A DNA stretch of 64,000 bases from Photobacterium sp. TY1-4. Lineage in GTDB: Bacteria; Pseudomonadota; Gammaproteobacteria; Enterobacterales; Vibrionaceae. The notes under the pieces are model-generated. The model made no database searches. It saw only the letters and a program-made list of their open reading frames with translations, and was not told the origin of the DNA. Made by a program: the position numbers and the translations under genes. Shown here in pieces: positions 1-9,770 of the stretch. How positions within the stretch are numbered: the first letter of the stretch is position 1; each line of letters opens with the position of its first letter. The stretch is from positions 682,001-746,000 of the forward strand of contig NZ_CP099734.1 of NCBI RefSeq assembly GCF_025398175.1, in the 5' to 3' direction.

Positions 1-2358
<2,358 letters not shown>

Positions 2359-2506
2359 TACAACACCCAAGGGGTTTTACGGACTCCACGAGCACTTGAA
2401 TGCAGTGTTTGAGAAACTAGTTAACTTTTCCAGATTTAGTGTAGGGTCACATCGCTCCTTGCCATCCATGGCATCGCGATATTAGTGAATCCCTTCACGT
2501 CGAATT

Positions 2507-2625
2507 TGCTTGGCGACCATAGCGTTGCGGACCCACCTGATCCCATGCCGAACTCAGTAGTGAAACGCAGCAGCGCCGATGGTAGTGTGGGGCCTCCCCA
2601 TGTGAGAGTAGGACATCGCCAGGCT
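2507..2625 (+). rRNA. rrf: 5S ribosomal RNA
   Basis: About 119 nt beginning 'tgcttggcgaccatagcg' and ending 'gacatcgccaggct', with the internal 'cccatgccgaactcag' loop typical of gammaproteobacterial 5S rRNA. It follows the 23S gene after a spacer of about 150 nt and precedes two tRNA genes, so 23S-5S-tRNA-Asp-tRNA-Trp is one rRNA operon end. Exact ends are by comparison and may be off by a base or two. Confidence 0.95.
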
Positions 2626-2680
2626 TTGAACATCAACTTGATTGAAGCATCAACAGTAAGACTTCGATTAGGTGCCGTGT

Positions 2681-2757
2681 GGAGCGGTAGTTCAGTTGGT
2701 TAGAATACCGGCCTGTCACGCCGGGGGTCGCGGGTTCGAGTCCCGTCCGCTCCGCCA
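2681..2757 (+). tRNA. tRNA-Asp (GTC)
   Basis: A 77-nt cloverleaf with encoded CCA. The anticodon GTC is at 2715-2717 in 'cctgtcacg', the acceptor stem is ggagcgg/ccgctcc and the T-arm is 'cgggttcgagtcccg'. It lies at the distal end of the rRNA operon, 55 nt after 5S, and is presumably released from the rRNA precursor by processing. Confidence 0.97.
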
Positions 2758-2765
2758 CTCTTTCT

Positions 2766-2842
<77 letters not shown>

Positions 2843-2848
2843 TATTTG

Positions 2849-2879
2849 AAACCTCAGCAGAAATGCTGAGGTTTTTTTG
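2849..2879 (+). terminator. Rho-independent terminator of the rRNA operon
   Basis: The stem 'aacctcagca' / 'tgctgaggtt' with a short aaa loop is followed by a run of T (ttttttt), just after tRNA-Trp. Its sequence is copied, with a loop insertion, in each downstream repeat unit. Confidence 0.9.
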
Positions 2880-2880
2880 T

Positions 2881-3031
2881 ATTTGCGCTGATTGGCAGAG
2901 CAGCGGATTCCCCTGATATTCAAAACAGCGCGTGTTGGGCGTTCGAATCTCCGGAATGCCGGCCCAGTCCCCCCAGCCACCTTTGAAACCTCAGACTGCG
3001 CGTCCCGGCAGAAATGCTGAGGTTTTTTTGT
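2881..3031 (+). repeat. Degenerate tRNA-Trp/terminator repeat, unit 1
   Basis: A 151-bp unit that resumes at the D-arm of tRNA-Trp ('attggcagagcagcggattc') and lacks the 5' acceptor strand. About 10 nt are inserted in the anticodon loop and about 18 nt in the 3' acceptor region. The T-arm 'gttcgaatctcc' is kept. The unit ends with a version of the rRNA terminator (cctcag...ctgagg plus T7) whose loop carries an insertion 'actgcgcgtcccgg'. It cannot fold as a full tRNA. Confidence 0.85.
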
Positions 3032-3180
3032 ATTTGCGCTGATTGGCAGAGCAGCGGATTCCCCTGATATTCAAAACAGCGTGTGTTGGGCGTTCGAATC
3101 TCCGGAGTGCCGGCCCAGTCCCCCTGCCATCTTCTGAAGCCTCAGACTGCGCGTCCCGGCAGAAATGCTGAGTTTTTTGT
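3032..3180 (+). repeat. Degenerate tRNA-Trp/terminator repeat, unit 2
   Basis: A 149-bp unit nearly identical to unit 1 over its first 100 bp. It has the same anticodon-loop and acceptor insertions, so these changes happened before the unit was duplicated. The terminator stem is slightly eroded (ctgag followed by T6). Confidence 0.85.
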
Positions 3181-3323
3181 TTTCGCGCCTAACGGCAGAA
3201 CAGCGGATTCTCCTGATACTAAAAACAGCGCGTGTGGGCGTTGAATGTCCGGAATGCCCAGTCCACCCCGCCATATACGAAGCCTCAGAGTAGCGTCCCG
3301 GAGAGAGACTGGCGCTTTTTTGT
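3181..3323 (+). repeat. Degenerate tRNA-Trp/terminator repeat, unit 3
   Basis: The most decayed copy. The D-arm has become 'aacggcagaacagcgg', the T-arm has lost a base ('gttgaatgtcc') and the terminator stem is replaced by 'ggagagagactggcgc' followed by T6. Decay increases with distance from the intact tRNA-Trp. Confidence 0.75.
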
Positions 3324-3795
3324 GTCTAGCGTGATGAAAAATAGTACCTTTCCGATCTCATACCCATACCACCCATAGAAATTCGAAAATTCTCATCAAA
3401 ATCGCTTCATACAGCTATCCAAATTAGCCTCTGGTACATATTTGTCTCTTCTGGTTTCATACCAATCACAGTAAGTCAGTGATCTGAAATAGCGCCGGAA
3501 AAACATTTGAGATCAAGGCAGGGTTTTTCGATAAGTAGCAAAAATTCTAACGCAGCTATCGAGTGTTTTAACAGGCTAGGATGACCAGTTTTTTACTACG
3601 ATTGGTATCACTCCGTCGTGAGCTCAAACTGTGCTTGTGTACATCTAGGGCAAATATTGCCAACAAACACCCGGCATGGAAATTTGATACTTGGTGAGAT
3701 CTGCTCATGATGAATTATATGCACAGTAGTTGATACTTTCTGCGCAGCTGGTACGATGAGGTTAATTTTGTAACAATTTCATAACAAGGGGTAGC
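3324..3795. other. Gene-poor intergenic region with a MITE-like repeat
   Basis: This AT-rich stretch lies between the rRNA operon and the thioesterase gene. Apart from the dispersed repeat at 3459-3608 I see no coding frame, RNA gene or clear promoter. The sequence just before 3796 contains a plausible ribosome binding site (aagggg). Confidence 0.6.
3459..3608. repeat. MITE-like dispersed repeat, long copy
   Basis: About 150 bp bounded by the terminal inverted repeats 'ataccaatc' and 'gattggtat'. It shares 'caatcacagtaagt' near one end and 'ttaacaggctaggatga' near the other with the shorter copy at 15751-15852. It has no coding capacity. Size, ends and non-coding nature fit a miniature inverted-repeat element; mobility is inferred. 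Confidence 0.7.
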
Positions 3796-4596
3796 ATGGA
3801 TATCGACACGCTGATTTCAAAAGCCAGGGAAATCGTAGGCACAGAAAAAACGATGGCACTTCCTCAATCTTGGGGACAAGGCAGAACAGTATTTGGGGGT
3901 GTTTCCGCCGCATTACTTTATACGGCAATGAAAAGTAAGATTCGTGATGGGAGACCTATACGGTCATTGACGACCAACTTTGTTGGCCCGCTGTTACTCG
4001 ATACTCCTTTTTTGTTTGAAGTCGAAGTACTCAGAGAGGGGAAGAATGTAACTCAGGTAACAGCCAGAATCATCCAGGATGGTATGGTTGCCGTTATTCA
4101 ACAGGGTTGCTTTGGCAATGAACGTTTTTCAAACATAGAAGTCCAAAATCATGCAAGCCATGACATAGACTTACCCGCCAAATGCCAAGGGGTACCTTTT
4201 ATTGAGGGAGTTACACCTAATTTCCTGACGAATATTGATTTGTCTATTGCGAAAGGCGCGATGCCGTATAGTGGTGCAAATACCTCGCAGTTAGATGGTT
4301 GGATGCGCTTTAAAAATGAACCCGATAAAATGACGGATGCCCACTTAGTTTGCTTGATCGATGCTTGGCCACCAGCGGTGCTTCAAATGATGAAGAAACC
4401 CTCACCTGCAAGCACCATGATGTGGAATTTAGAATTTATTTATCCACATGATCAGTTTTCTACGAGAGATTGGTTTGCATATAAAGTTCAAACCAGGCAG
4501 GCAGCGGGAGGTTATGCTCACCTTGAGGCTGATATATGGGATGCGTCTGGAAATTTAGTTGCAATTAGTCGGCAGAGTGTCGCTATATTTGAGTAG
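3796..4596 (+). CDS. TesB-like acyl-CoA thioesterase family protein
   Basis: A 266-residue double-hotdog thioesterase-like protein. The N-terminal hotdog includes 'FGGVSAALL' (33-41). The C-terminal hotdog contains 'DGWMRF' (167-172) and 'CLIDAWPPA' (186-194), in which D189 sits where TesB-type enzymes carry the catalytic Asp. By family it would hydrolyse acyl-CoA (or a related thioester) in the cytoplasm; the substrate is unknown. The ATG follows 'aaggggtagc', a good ribosome binding site. It stands alone between the rRNA operon and a minus-strand pair, in an AT-richer patch, so it may be a recent acquisition. Confidence 0.85.
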   Translation: MDIDTLISKAREIVGTEKTMALPQSWGQGRTVFGGVSAALLYTAMKSKIRDGRPIRSLTTNFVGPLLLDTPFLFEVEVLREGKNVTQVTARIIQDGMVAVIQQGCFGNERFSNIEVQNHASHDIDLPAKCQGVPFIEGVTPNFLTNIDLSIAKGAMPYSGANTSQLDGWMRFKNEPDKMTDAHLVCLIDAWPPAVLQMMKKPSPASTMMWNLEFIYPHDQFSTRDWFAYKVQTRQAAGGYAHLEADIWDASGNLVAISRQSVAIFE

Positions 4597-4821
4597 CTAA
4601 AGGGACTGAATAAGAAAAAATATCCGTAACACATACATCTACCAATATCTATGAAGACTCTGATGTTACCCGCAGAGGAGTCTACATCTTCATCTGACGA
4701 AGCAAATGATTAACCTTTTGGGTTATCAAACACTCCCACAACAAGGCGCGGATATCGAGCATGAGATGTGGAAGCTGAGCAGGTTCTGCAACCTGCAGAG
4801 CCTGCTCCCTCAACAATGAGG

Positions 4822-6732
4822 TCAGTTCTTAGAGATGGGAGTTCCGTAGAAATGAATTAACGACTGCTTGGAGTAAGTGTTCAGTAGCTCGTTGAATCGC
4901 TTAATCTCTGTTGGTTGTATCGTTTGTGCTGGTATTTTTAAGCGAGTTAGTATCGTCAGTTTGGTTGGAGACACACGTTCAACCGTTCTTTCCATGGAGC
5001 CGAATGGATGATCGAAGTTCAGGGATGGCGGTAGATCCGTGAACTCCCATAAACCATTGGTATCATAATTGAACTCGGAGACGACATTGAGGCCGGGAAA
5101 GACTTCTTCATACCTTTCGTTACTGAGCCGGAGATCTGATAACTCGTCACGAATCCAGGCATCGTTTTCCATATAATTCAATGCTTCCTCTACTTTCAAA
5201 AAGGATGGCAAGGTTGCTTCAGAGGTAATGCTCAGGGTTTCGGCCATTTCGTCAAGCTGATCAATATTAAATGCCGGTTCCGCGAGTTCAGAGACGACAT
5301 TGCGGTACTGTTTTTGCAAATATGCTTGCCGATCCGATTCATTATCTTGATAGAGATTGGAGCGGAGTGTGGATGCGTATTCGCCCGAGTATGTACGTTG
5401 TTGGATCTCTTCTTGTCCCCCCTGAGCATTGAATACAATATCAGTGCGGGTACCGAGTCGCCAGCGATAACGGCTTGTCTTCATGGGATGCGGAATATAT
5501 CCACTTTCTAAAGGCAGGATGACTTTACCTTGAATCCAGGCCGGTGTGTGCTTCCAATGAGTTTGGGTATCTGTAGGATCCACACAGTATTCCTGGCCTT
5601 CCAAATTGAAACACACAATGACGTGGTTATATGCATTCATGGTCGGTACTAAGAATTTTCGGTCATCGGTCCTTTGGGTTGAAACGAGTACCAGCCTGGG
5701 GCTTAGCCCGCTTTTTTGCAATAAGGCTTTGAGTAAGACTGATTTGTCCTTACAGTCACCAAAACGATTTTCAATCGTTTCAGCAATCGTATGAGGCGTC
5801 ATAGCATTACCATGCTCCGACATCGAGACGTAGCGAATATCTCTGGAGACAAAATCTAAAATATTGGCGATGTTTTCCTCGATTGAACGTGTTCCCCTGG
5901 TCAGCGAATCAGCGAGCGATACTAAACCGTCGGTGTTATTATTTGCCTCAGCCATCGCCTGAGATGCTTTTTCAATAACTTGTTTCCAGCTATCCAACAC
6001 CCCGACAGAGACTCGACCAATATGATCGCGCCAGTACGCTTGATAGTCACCTTGATAGGCGGGCAGGTCGTCACCATGACAGGTCAGAGAGCGACCTTGC
6101 TGTTCGCAATGTACGCTTTCGGAGTCGGTTGCCCAGTTGATCTGCTGCGAGCTGTCCCAAGAGATATTTAGCCGGTAATGCTGAATTGGGTAATTGCCCT
6201 GCGTGTAAAGTTCTTCAGACCAGTCCGACTCCATCAGCCCACGTTGGGTAATCACTTCGTACTCCAAAACCGCGAAGCTGCCTTCGGCTAAACCTGGGAG
6301 AGCGAGAACGACTTCCTTGTCACTACTGAATGTATTGTATTCGTTTGTATCCAGTACTTGTGCCCGAGAAGGATCGATTTGCTTGATTTTGCCCTCTCGA
6401 GTGATCGAGGCCGCTGAGATTACCCGGAGGTTTTGAAAGCGAGGGTTGTAGTAAATACTCTGTGAGCCGTAATTTTCCGCATCGACGAACCTCGGGAAAT
6501 AGTTCACGATCTTCTTGCGCATGGTGACGCTATCCGGCCCAATGTGGAATTGCGTATCCCGCAGCAGTTGCGTCATTTCCGTTGGCAGTTGATTGCTGGA
6601 CAACAAATCAATGGCTTGCGATAGGTTGTTATCGGTAAGAGTCCAGCGTATATCCTCTTTATTTTCCGCATGTACATCAGCTGTAGATATACCAATCAGT
6701 ATGAATAGCGTATGAATAAGTGTTACTTTCAT
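4822..6732 (-). CDS. DUF3857 / transglutaminase-like exported protein
   Basis: A 636-residue protein with a signal peptide (about 1-22, ending 'ADVHA'). A DUF3857-type N-terminal region (about 60-240) is followed by a transglutaminase-like core. The likely triad is C327 in 'RFGDCKDKS', H370 in 'AYNHVIVCF' and D385 in 'VDPTDTQ'. Such proteins are periplasmic or outer-membrane associated with undefined chemistry, either a protease/transamidase or a non-catalytic scaffold. Its start overlaps the end of the upstream membrane-protein gene by 4 nt (ATGA), so the two are translationally coupled and probably act together. No function can be named. Confidence 0.88.
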   Translation of the reverse strand: MKVTLIHTLFILIGISTADVHAENKEDIRWTLTDNNLSQAIDLLSSNQLPTEMTQLLRDTQFHIGPDSVTMRKKIVNYFPRFVDAENYGSQSIYYNPRFQNLRVISAASITREGKIKQIDPSRAQVLDTNEYNTFSSDKEVVLALPGLAEGSFAVLEYEVITQRGLMESDWSEELYTQGNYPIQHYRLNISWDSSQQINWATDSESVHCEQQGRSLTCHGDDLPAYQGDYQAYWRDHIGRVSVGVLDSWKQVIEKASQAMAEANNNTDGLVSLADSLTRGTRSIEENIANILDFVSRDIRYVSMSEHGNAMTPHTIAETIENRFGDCKDKSVLLKALLQKSGLSPRLVLVSTQRTDDRKFLVPTMNAYNHVIVCFNLEGQEYCVDPTDTQTHWKHTPAWIQGKVILPLESGYIPHPMKTSRYRWRLGTRTDIVFNAQGGQEEIQQRTYSGEYASTLRSNLYQDNESDRQAYLQKQYRNVVSELAEPAFNIDQLDEMAETLSITSEATLPSFLKVEEALNYMENDAWIRDELSDLRLSNERYEEVFPGLNVVSEFNYDTNGLWEFTDLPPSLNFDHPFGSMERTVERVSPTKLTILTRLKIPAQTIQPTEIKRFNELLNTYSKQSLIHFYGTPISKN

Positions 6733-7808
6733 TGTGCGGTGAACTCCCTGGCCATCGCCTGATAAGAATCAAGCCATTGCTTATACGTGTTATTGGGCGC
6801 AGATAAGACACCCAGCAGCTCATAGTTATGATCCTTGGTCTGGAGCAAAGTAATGAGTGCGGCTGATGGCGCTAAAGTCATGCTCCCTTTACACACGAGT
6901 TCAATTTTGAGGTTCATTGAACCTGGCACAAAACTTCGCGCTTCAGTACAGTGCGCGTCAGTGACGTTTTCCTTTACCCAGTCACGGCGTTGCCTCATGT
7001 GCTCATCAATGTCCTGGATATTATTGTTTTTAAATAGCAAGAAATAAGAGTTCGGGACGCCGTTCGTAAATTCGGTTAACGCCGTGCCATCGCTGTAACT
7101 GCCGGGCTCTACGCGATACCAGCCGTCTCCCCTGAAGGTCAGTGAAAAGCCTTCATTGTTCAAGCGATAAACTGAACCGCTGCTATGGTGTTCCAGTTTA
7201 TCGACGAGAAATGGAGAGACTGAAGCGTAGGTGAATATACCCAATACTGTTGGAAATAAGATGATCACCAACACCCACTCGATGAAGGAGTAGCCACTTT
7301 GTTTTCCCTTGAACTCGACGTTATTCAAGCTGCGCTTTACATCGTTCATTCGGCTGGTGATTAAGACGAAAGAGAAGGTATAAACGAAGAAGAAAACGAA
7401 CTCTAACCAAGAAGCCACAGCCCACTTAGATGACACAGAAAAAAAGAGTATCGAGAGAACAAAGCCCCAGGAACCAATGAAATAGCGGCGTCGGCTCCGT
7501 AGCGCAGTTTCTTGGTGTTCAAATTCTTCCAGCGTTTTTCCCAGCTTTTTCAGGGCAAATATTTGGAAAACTGCGATTAGCGGGGCAAAAAGCCATAGCC
7601 AGGGGATGAACTTGGATTTGGAAATTTGATTGAGTTCCTTAGCCCGACCGTAAAACCAAAAATTTGAATAAAATCCCAACGTACTGAACATCAGAAACCA
7701 GTCCCAGATCGCTGCTCTTGGCGCTCTGATGGTAACCGGCTCATGTCTTTCCGATTGGGATTCGGCTTCCTTGTTTATTTCGTAAGGCGTCGTGCTTATC
7801 TCTTGCAT
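6729..7808 (-). CDS. Hypothetical multi-pass membrane protein
   Basis: A 359-residue protein I do not recognise beyond a resemblance to DUF4234-like membrane proteins. A hydrophilic N-terminus (1-32) precedes about five hydrophobic segments (roughly 33-53, 68-86, 108-128, 130-150, 176-197). A soluble C-terminal domain of about 160 residues follows, containing 'FRGDGWYRVEPGSY' and two cysteines (in 'DAHCTEA' and 'ELVCKG'). The C-terminal part could be outside the inner membrane, where its partner, the exported transglutaminase-like protein, acts; that is inference. It is the first gene of the coupled pair. Confidence 0.8.
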   Translation of the reverse strand: MQEISTTPYEINKEAESQSERHEPVTIRAPRAAIWDWFLMFSTLGFYSNFWFYGRAKELNQISKSKFIPWLWLFAPLIAVFQIFALKKLGKTLEEFEHQETALRSRRRYFIGSWGFVLSILFFSVSSKWAVASWLEFVFFFVYTFSFVLITSRMNDVKRSLNNVEFKGKQSGYSFIEWVLVIILFPTVLGIFTYASVSPFLVDKLEHHSSGSVYRLNNEGFSLTFRGDGWYRVEPGSYSDGTALTEFTNGVPNSYFLLFKNNNIQDIDEHMRQRRDWVKENVTDAHCTEARSFVPGSMNLKIELVCKGSMTLAPSAALITLLQTKDHNYELLGVLSAPNNTYKQWLDSYQAMAREFTAQ

Positions 7809-8391
7809 AGACGGGATCCAAGTCGATCTAAATGACTAAAAATAAAAAACATGCGTACCGACGGGCTGCTTTGAACAGACACAATCACACTGATGAACAA
7901 GGTTCTGGCGTGTGTTTTGAAGAAAGCATGATGAACAGAACAATAATCCTGAACAGCCCGCTAACTTGATGAAATATCAGGGAAGCTATATTAGCAAAGG
8001 TGCATCAAAACAGGAATCATATGGCATGCAAAGCTTGAGATTTGAAATCAATTGTCGAGCGGAGTGATTGATTGTAGCTGATCTGTCCCGGTCAACCTTC
8101 AGGTTGCTGTATATGAGCGAATGGGTTGAAGAACCTCAACATGGGGATGCGGTGGACACTTATCTTGGATCATTGGAGTTAAGCCCGTCCAGTACGTAAT
8201 AATTTGCCCAAAGTGTGATCTTGGTTCAGGTTGTCGATTTCCTCCAGTCATCAAATCATTAGCGCCGGAACTACACCGCAGCGCCGAGTTTTGGCGGGAA
8301 ATTTACCGGAGCAGGGGGAGAAATTACTGCGCTTGCGCTTATTTCGATGGTATCTTGTGGACTTTTAAGAGTCAGTGATTTGGGAGTCACC
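7809..8391. other. Long intergenic region without a recognisable gene
   Basis: 583 bp between two divergent genes with no convincing coding frame. There is a small palindrome, 'caaccttcaggttg', near 8093. A segment near 8150-8200 ('ggtggacacttatcttgga') vaguely resembles the end of an IS3-type element, but I cannot support that call. The 3' part, immediately before the DUF1904 gene, supplies its ribosome binding site 'gggagt'. Confidence 0.5.
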
Positions 8392-8727
8392 ATGCCGCAT
8401 CTGCGTTTTCGTGCCGTTGAATTTGATAATGTGAAGGCGATGTCCACCGCGTTGGTGGATGAACTTCAACCCTTGATGGCGTGTCCTCGAGAAGATTTCA
8501 CCGTGGAGCATGTGTCAACCACCTTTATTTTTGATGGTGAAGTGTCTGATGCTTACCCATTTGTGGAAGTGCTGTGGTTTGACCGCGGCCAGGAAGTCCA
8601 GGATCAGGTCGCAGAGGTGATCACCCGGCAAGTCCGTGAGGAGCTGGAAGATACGGAATTAGATGTGGCGGTCATTTTTACCCCGCTATCGCCAGCCGCC
8701 TATTACGACAACGGAACTCACTATTAA
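8392..8727 (+). CDS. DUF1904 family protein, tautomerase-like
   Basis: A 111-residue small cytoplasmic protein of the DUF1904 family ('MPHLRFRAVE...', 'YPFVEVLWFDRGQEVQD'). The family has a tautomerase-type fold, in which a proline directly after the initiator Met is the catalytic base. That supports the start at 8392 (Met-Pro, with 'gggagt' upstream) over an in-frame GTG/ATG about 45 nt earlier. Enzymatic activity has not been shown for the family as far as I know. It is followed by yafD on the same strand after 82 nt. Confidence 0.87.
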   Translation: MPHLRFRAVEFDNVKAMSTALVDELQPLMACPREDFTVEHVSTTFIFDGEVSDAYPFVEVLWFDRGQEVQDQVAEVITRQVREELEDTELDVAVIFTPLSPAAYYDNGTHY

Positions 8728-8809
8728 TTGATGATGTTCACGTCAGGGATGACGTTGATGGCCTGCGGGCCGTTTTGCTCTCTTTGCCTTTAAGCTGTAG
8801 GTCTTTGTG

Positions 8810-9655
8810 ATGTCTCGATATTCTAAGGTTATTGCTGGTGTTGGTGTGGTCGCTGGTGCGTTGGGGGTCAGTGCGTTGAATCTTTCCTTCGACGTCTCTG
8901 AGGTGCCGGAGGTCAGCCAGAATGTGCTGGCGCCGCAGTTCTCCTACCAATGCATCGAGAGTGATATCGCCCTGCCGTTGGATCGGGATGGCCAACTGTC
9001 GGTATCCGTCTGGAATATCTATAAGCAACAGCGAGAGAGCTGGCGGGATGCCCTGGAGCAGTTCAGCCAGCGCAGCGAGCTGGTCCTCCTGCAGGAGGCA
9101 AGCCTGACGGCCGGACTCAAAGCCTATCTGGACGAGGCGCAATGGAAAGTCAGAATGGCGAATGCCTTCAAGTTTCTCAATACCCCGGCGGGGGTGATGA
9201 ACCTGTCGACCGTGAATGCCAGAACCACCTGTGCTTACCTGGCCATGGAGCCCTGGCTGCGTCTGCCGAAGTCGGCCTTGCTGTCGGAGTTTAACCTCAG
9301 CAACGGCCAGACCCTGGTTGTGGTCAATTTACACGGGGTGAACTTTGCGCTTGGCCTTGAGGAGTATAAAGCGCAATTTCGCGCGTTAAAGAAAGTGCTG
9401 GATAATCACATCGGTCCGATTATTCTGGCCGGGGACTTTAATACCTGGCGTCAGGCGCGCCTGGATGTGGTTAATGCATTTGCGCAAAGTCTGGGGTTGG
9501 TGGATGTGACGCTCCGCCGGGATCAGCGGGTTAAGATCCTCGGCAAGCCGTTGGATCATTTGTATTATCGCGGGCTGGAGTTGGTTGATGCTCAGGCGCC
9601 GCAAACCAACGCATCGGATCATAACCCGATTATTGCCGATTTCAGATTACAGTAA
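8810..9655 (+). CDS. yafD: Endonuclease/exonuclease/phosphatase family protein YafD
   Basis: A 281-residue protein of the metal-dependent EEP (DNase I/exonuclease III-like) fold, UPF0294 group. Visible active-site elements are N69 in 'VSVWNIYKQ', E96 in 'LLQEASL', D209/N211 in 'LAGDFNTW' and D270/H271 in 'ASDHNPI'. A hydrophobic N-terminus (about 7-25) suggests export or membrane anchoring. The substrate is unknown. The ATG at 8810 is preferred over the GTG one codon earlier. Its place beside mltD and gloB matches the usual enterobacterial and vibrio order. Confidence 0.92.
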   Translation: MSRYSKVIAGVGVVAGALGVSALNLSFDVSEVPEVSQNVLAPQFSYQCIESDIALPLDRDGQLSVSVWNIYKQQRESWRDALEQFSQRSELVLLQEASLTAGLKAYLDEAQWKVRMANAFKFLNTPAGVMNLSTVNARTTCAYLAMEPWLRLPKSALLSEFNLSNGQTLVVVNLHGVNFALGLEEYKAQFRALKKVLDNHIGPIILAGDFNTWRQARLDVVNAFAQSLGLVDVTLRRDQRVKILGKPLDHLYYRGLELVDAQAPQTNASDHNPIIADFRLQ

Positions 9656-9711
9656 CGTCAGTCGCTCCGGTGATGGTAGGCAGGCTATCGAAAGCCATGG
9701 AATCGAAAAAG

Positions 9712-9743
9712 AAAAGGCTCAGCGTTTGGCGCTGAGCCTTTTT
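9712..9743. terminator. Bidirectional terminator between yafD and mltD
   Basis: The hairpin 'aaaaggctcagcg' / 'cgctgagcctttt' has A-rich and T-rich flanks. It lies between the converging yafD and mltD genes and can serve both strands. Confidence 0.9.
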
Positions 9744-9770
9744 GTTGGGCTATAGAACGAGACGGAGCGA

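Noticed and set aside
8150..8200. Possible end of an IS3-family element ('ggtggacacttatcttgga')
   Set aside because: Only one short resemblance, with no matching second end and no transposase fragment I can recognise.
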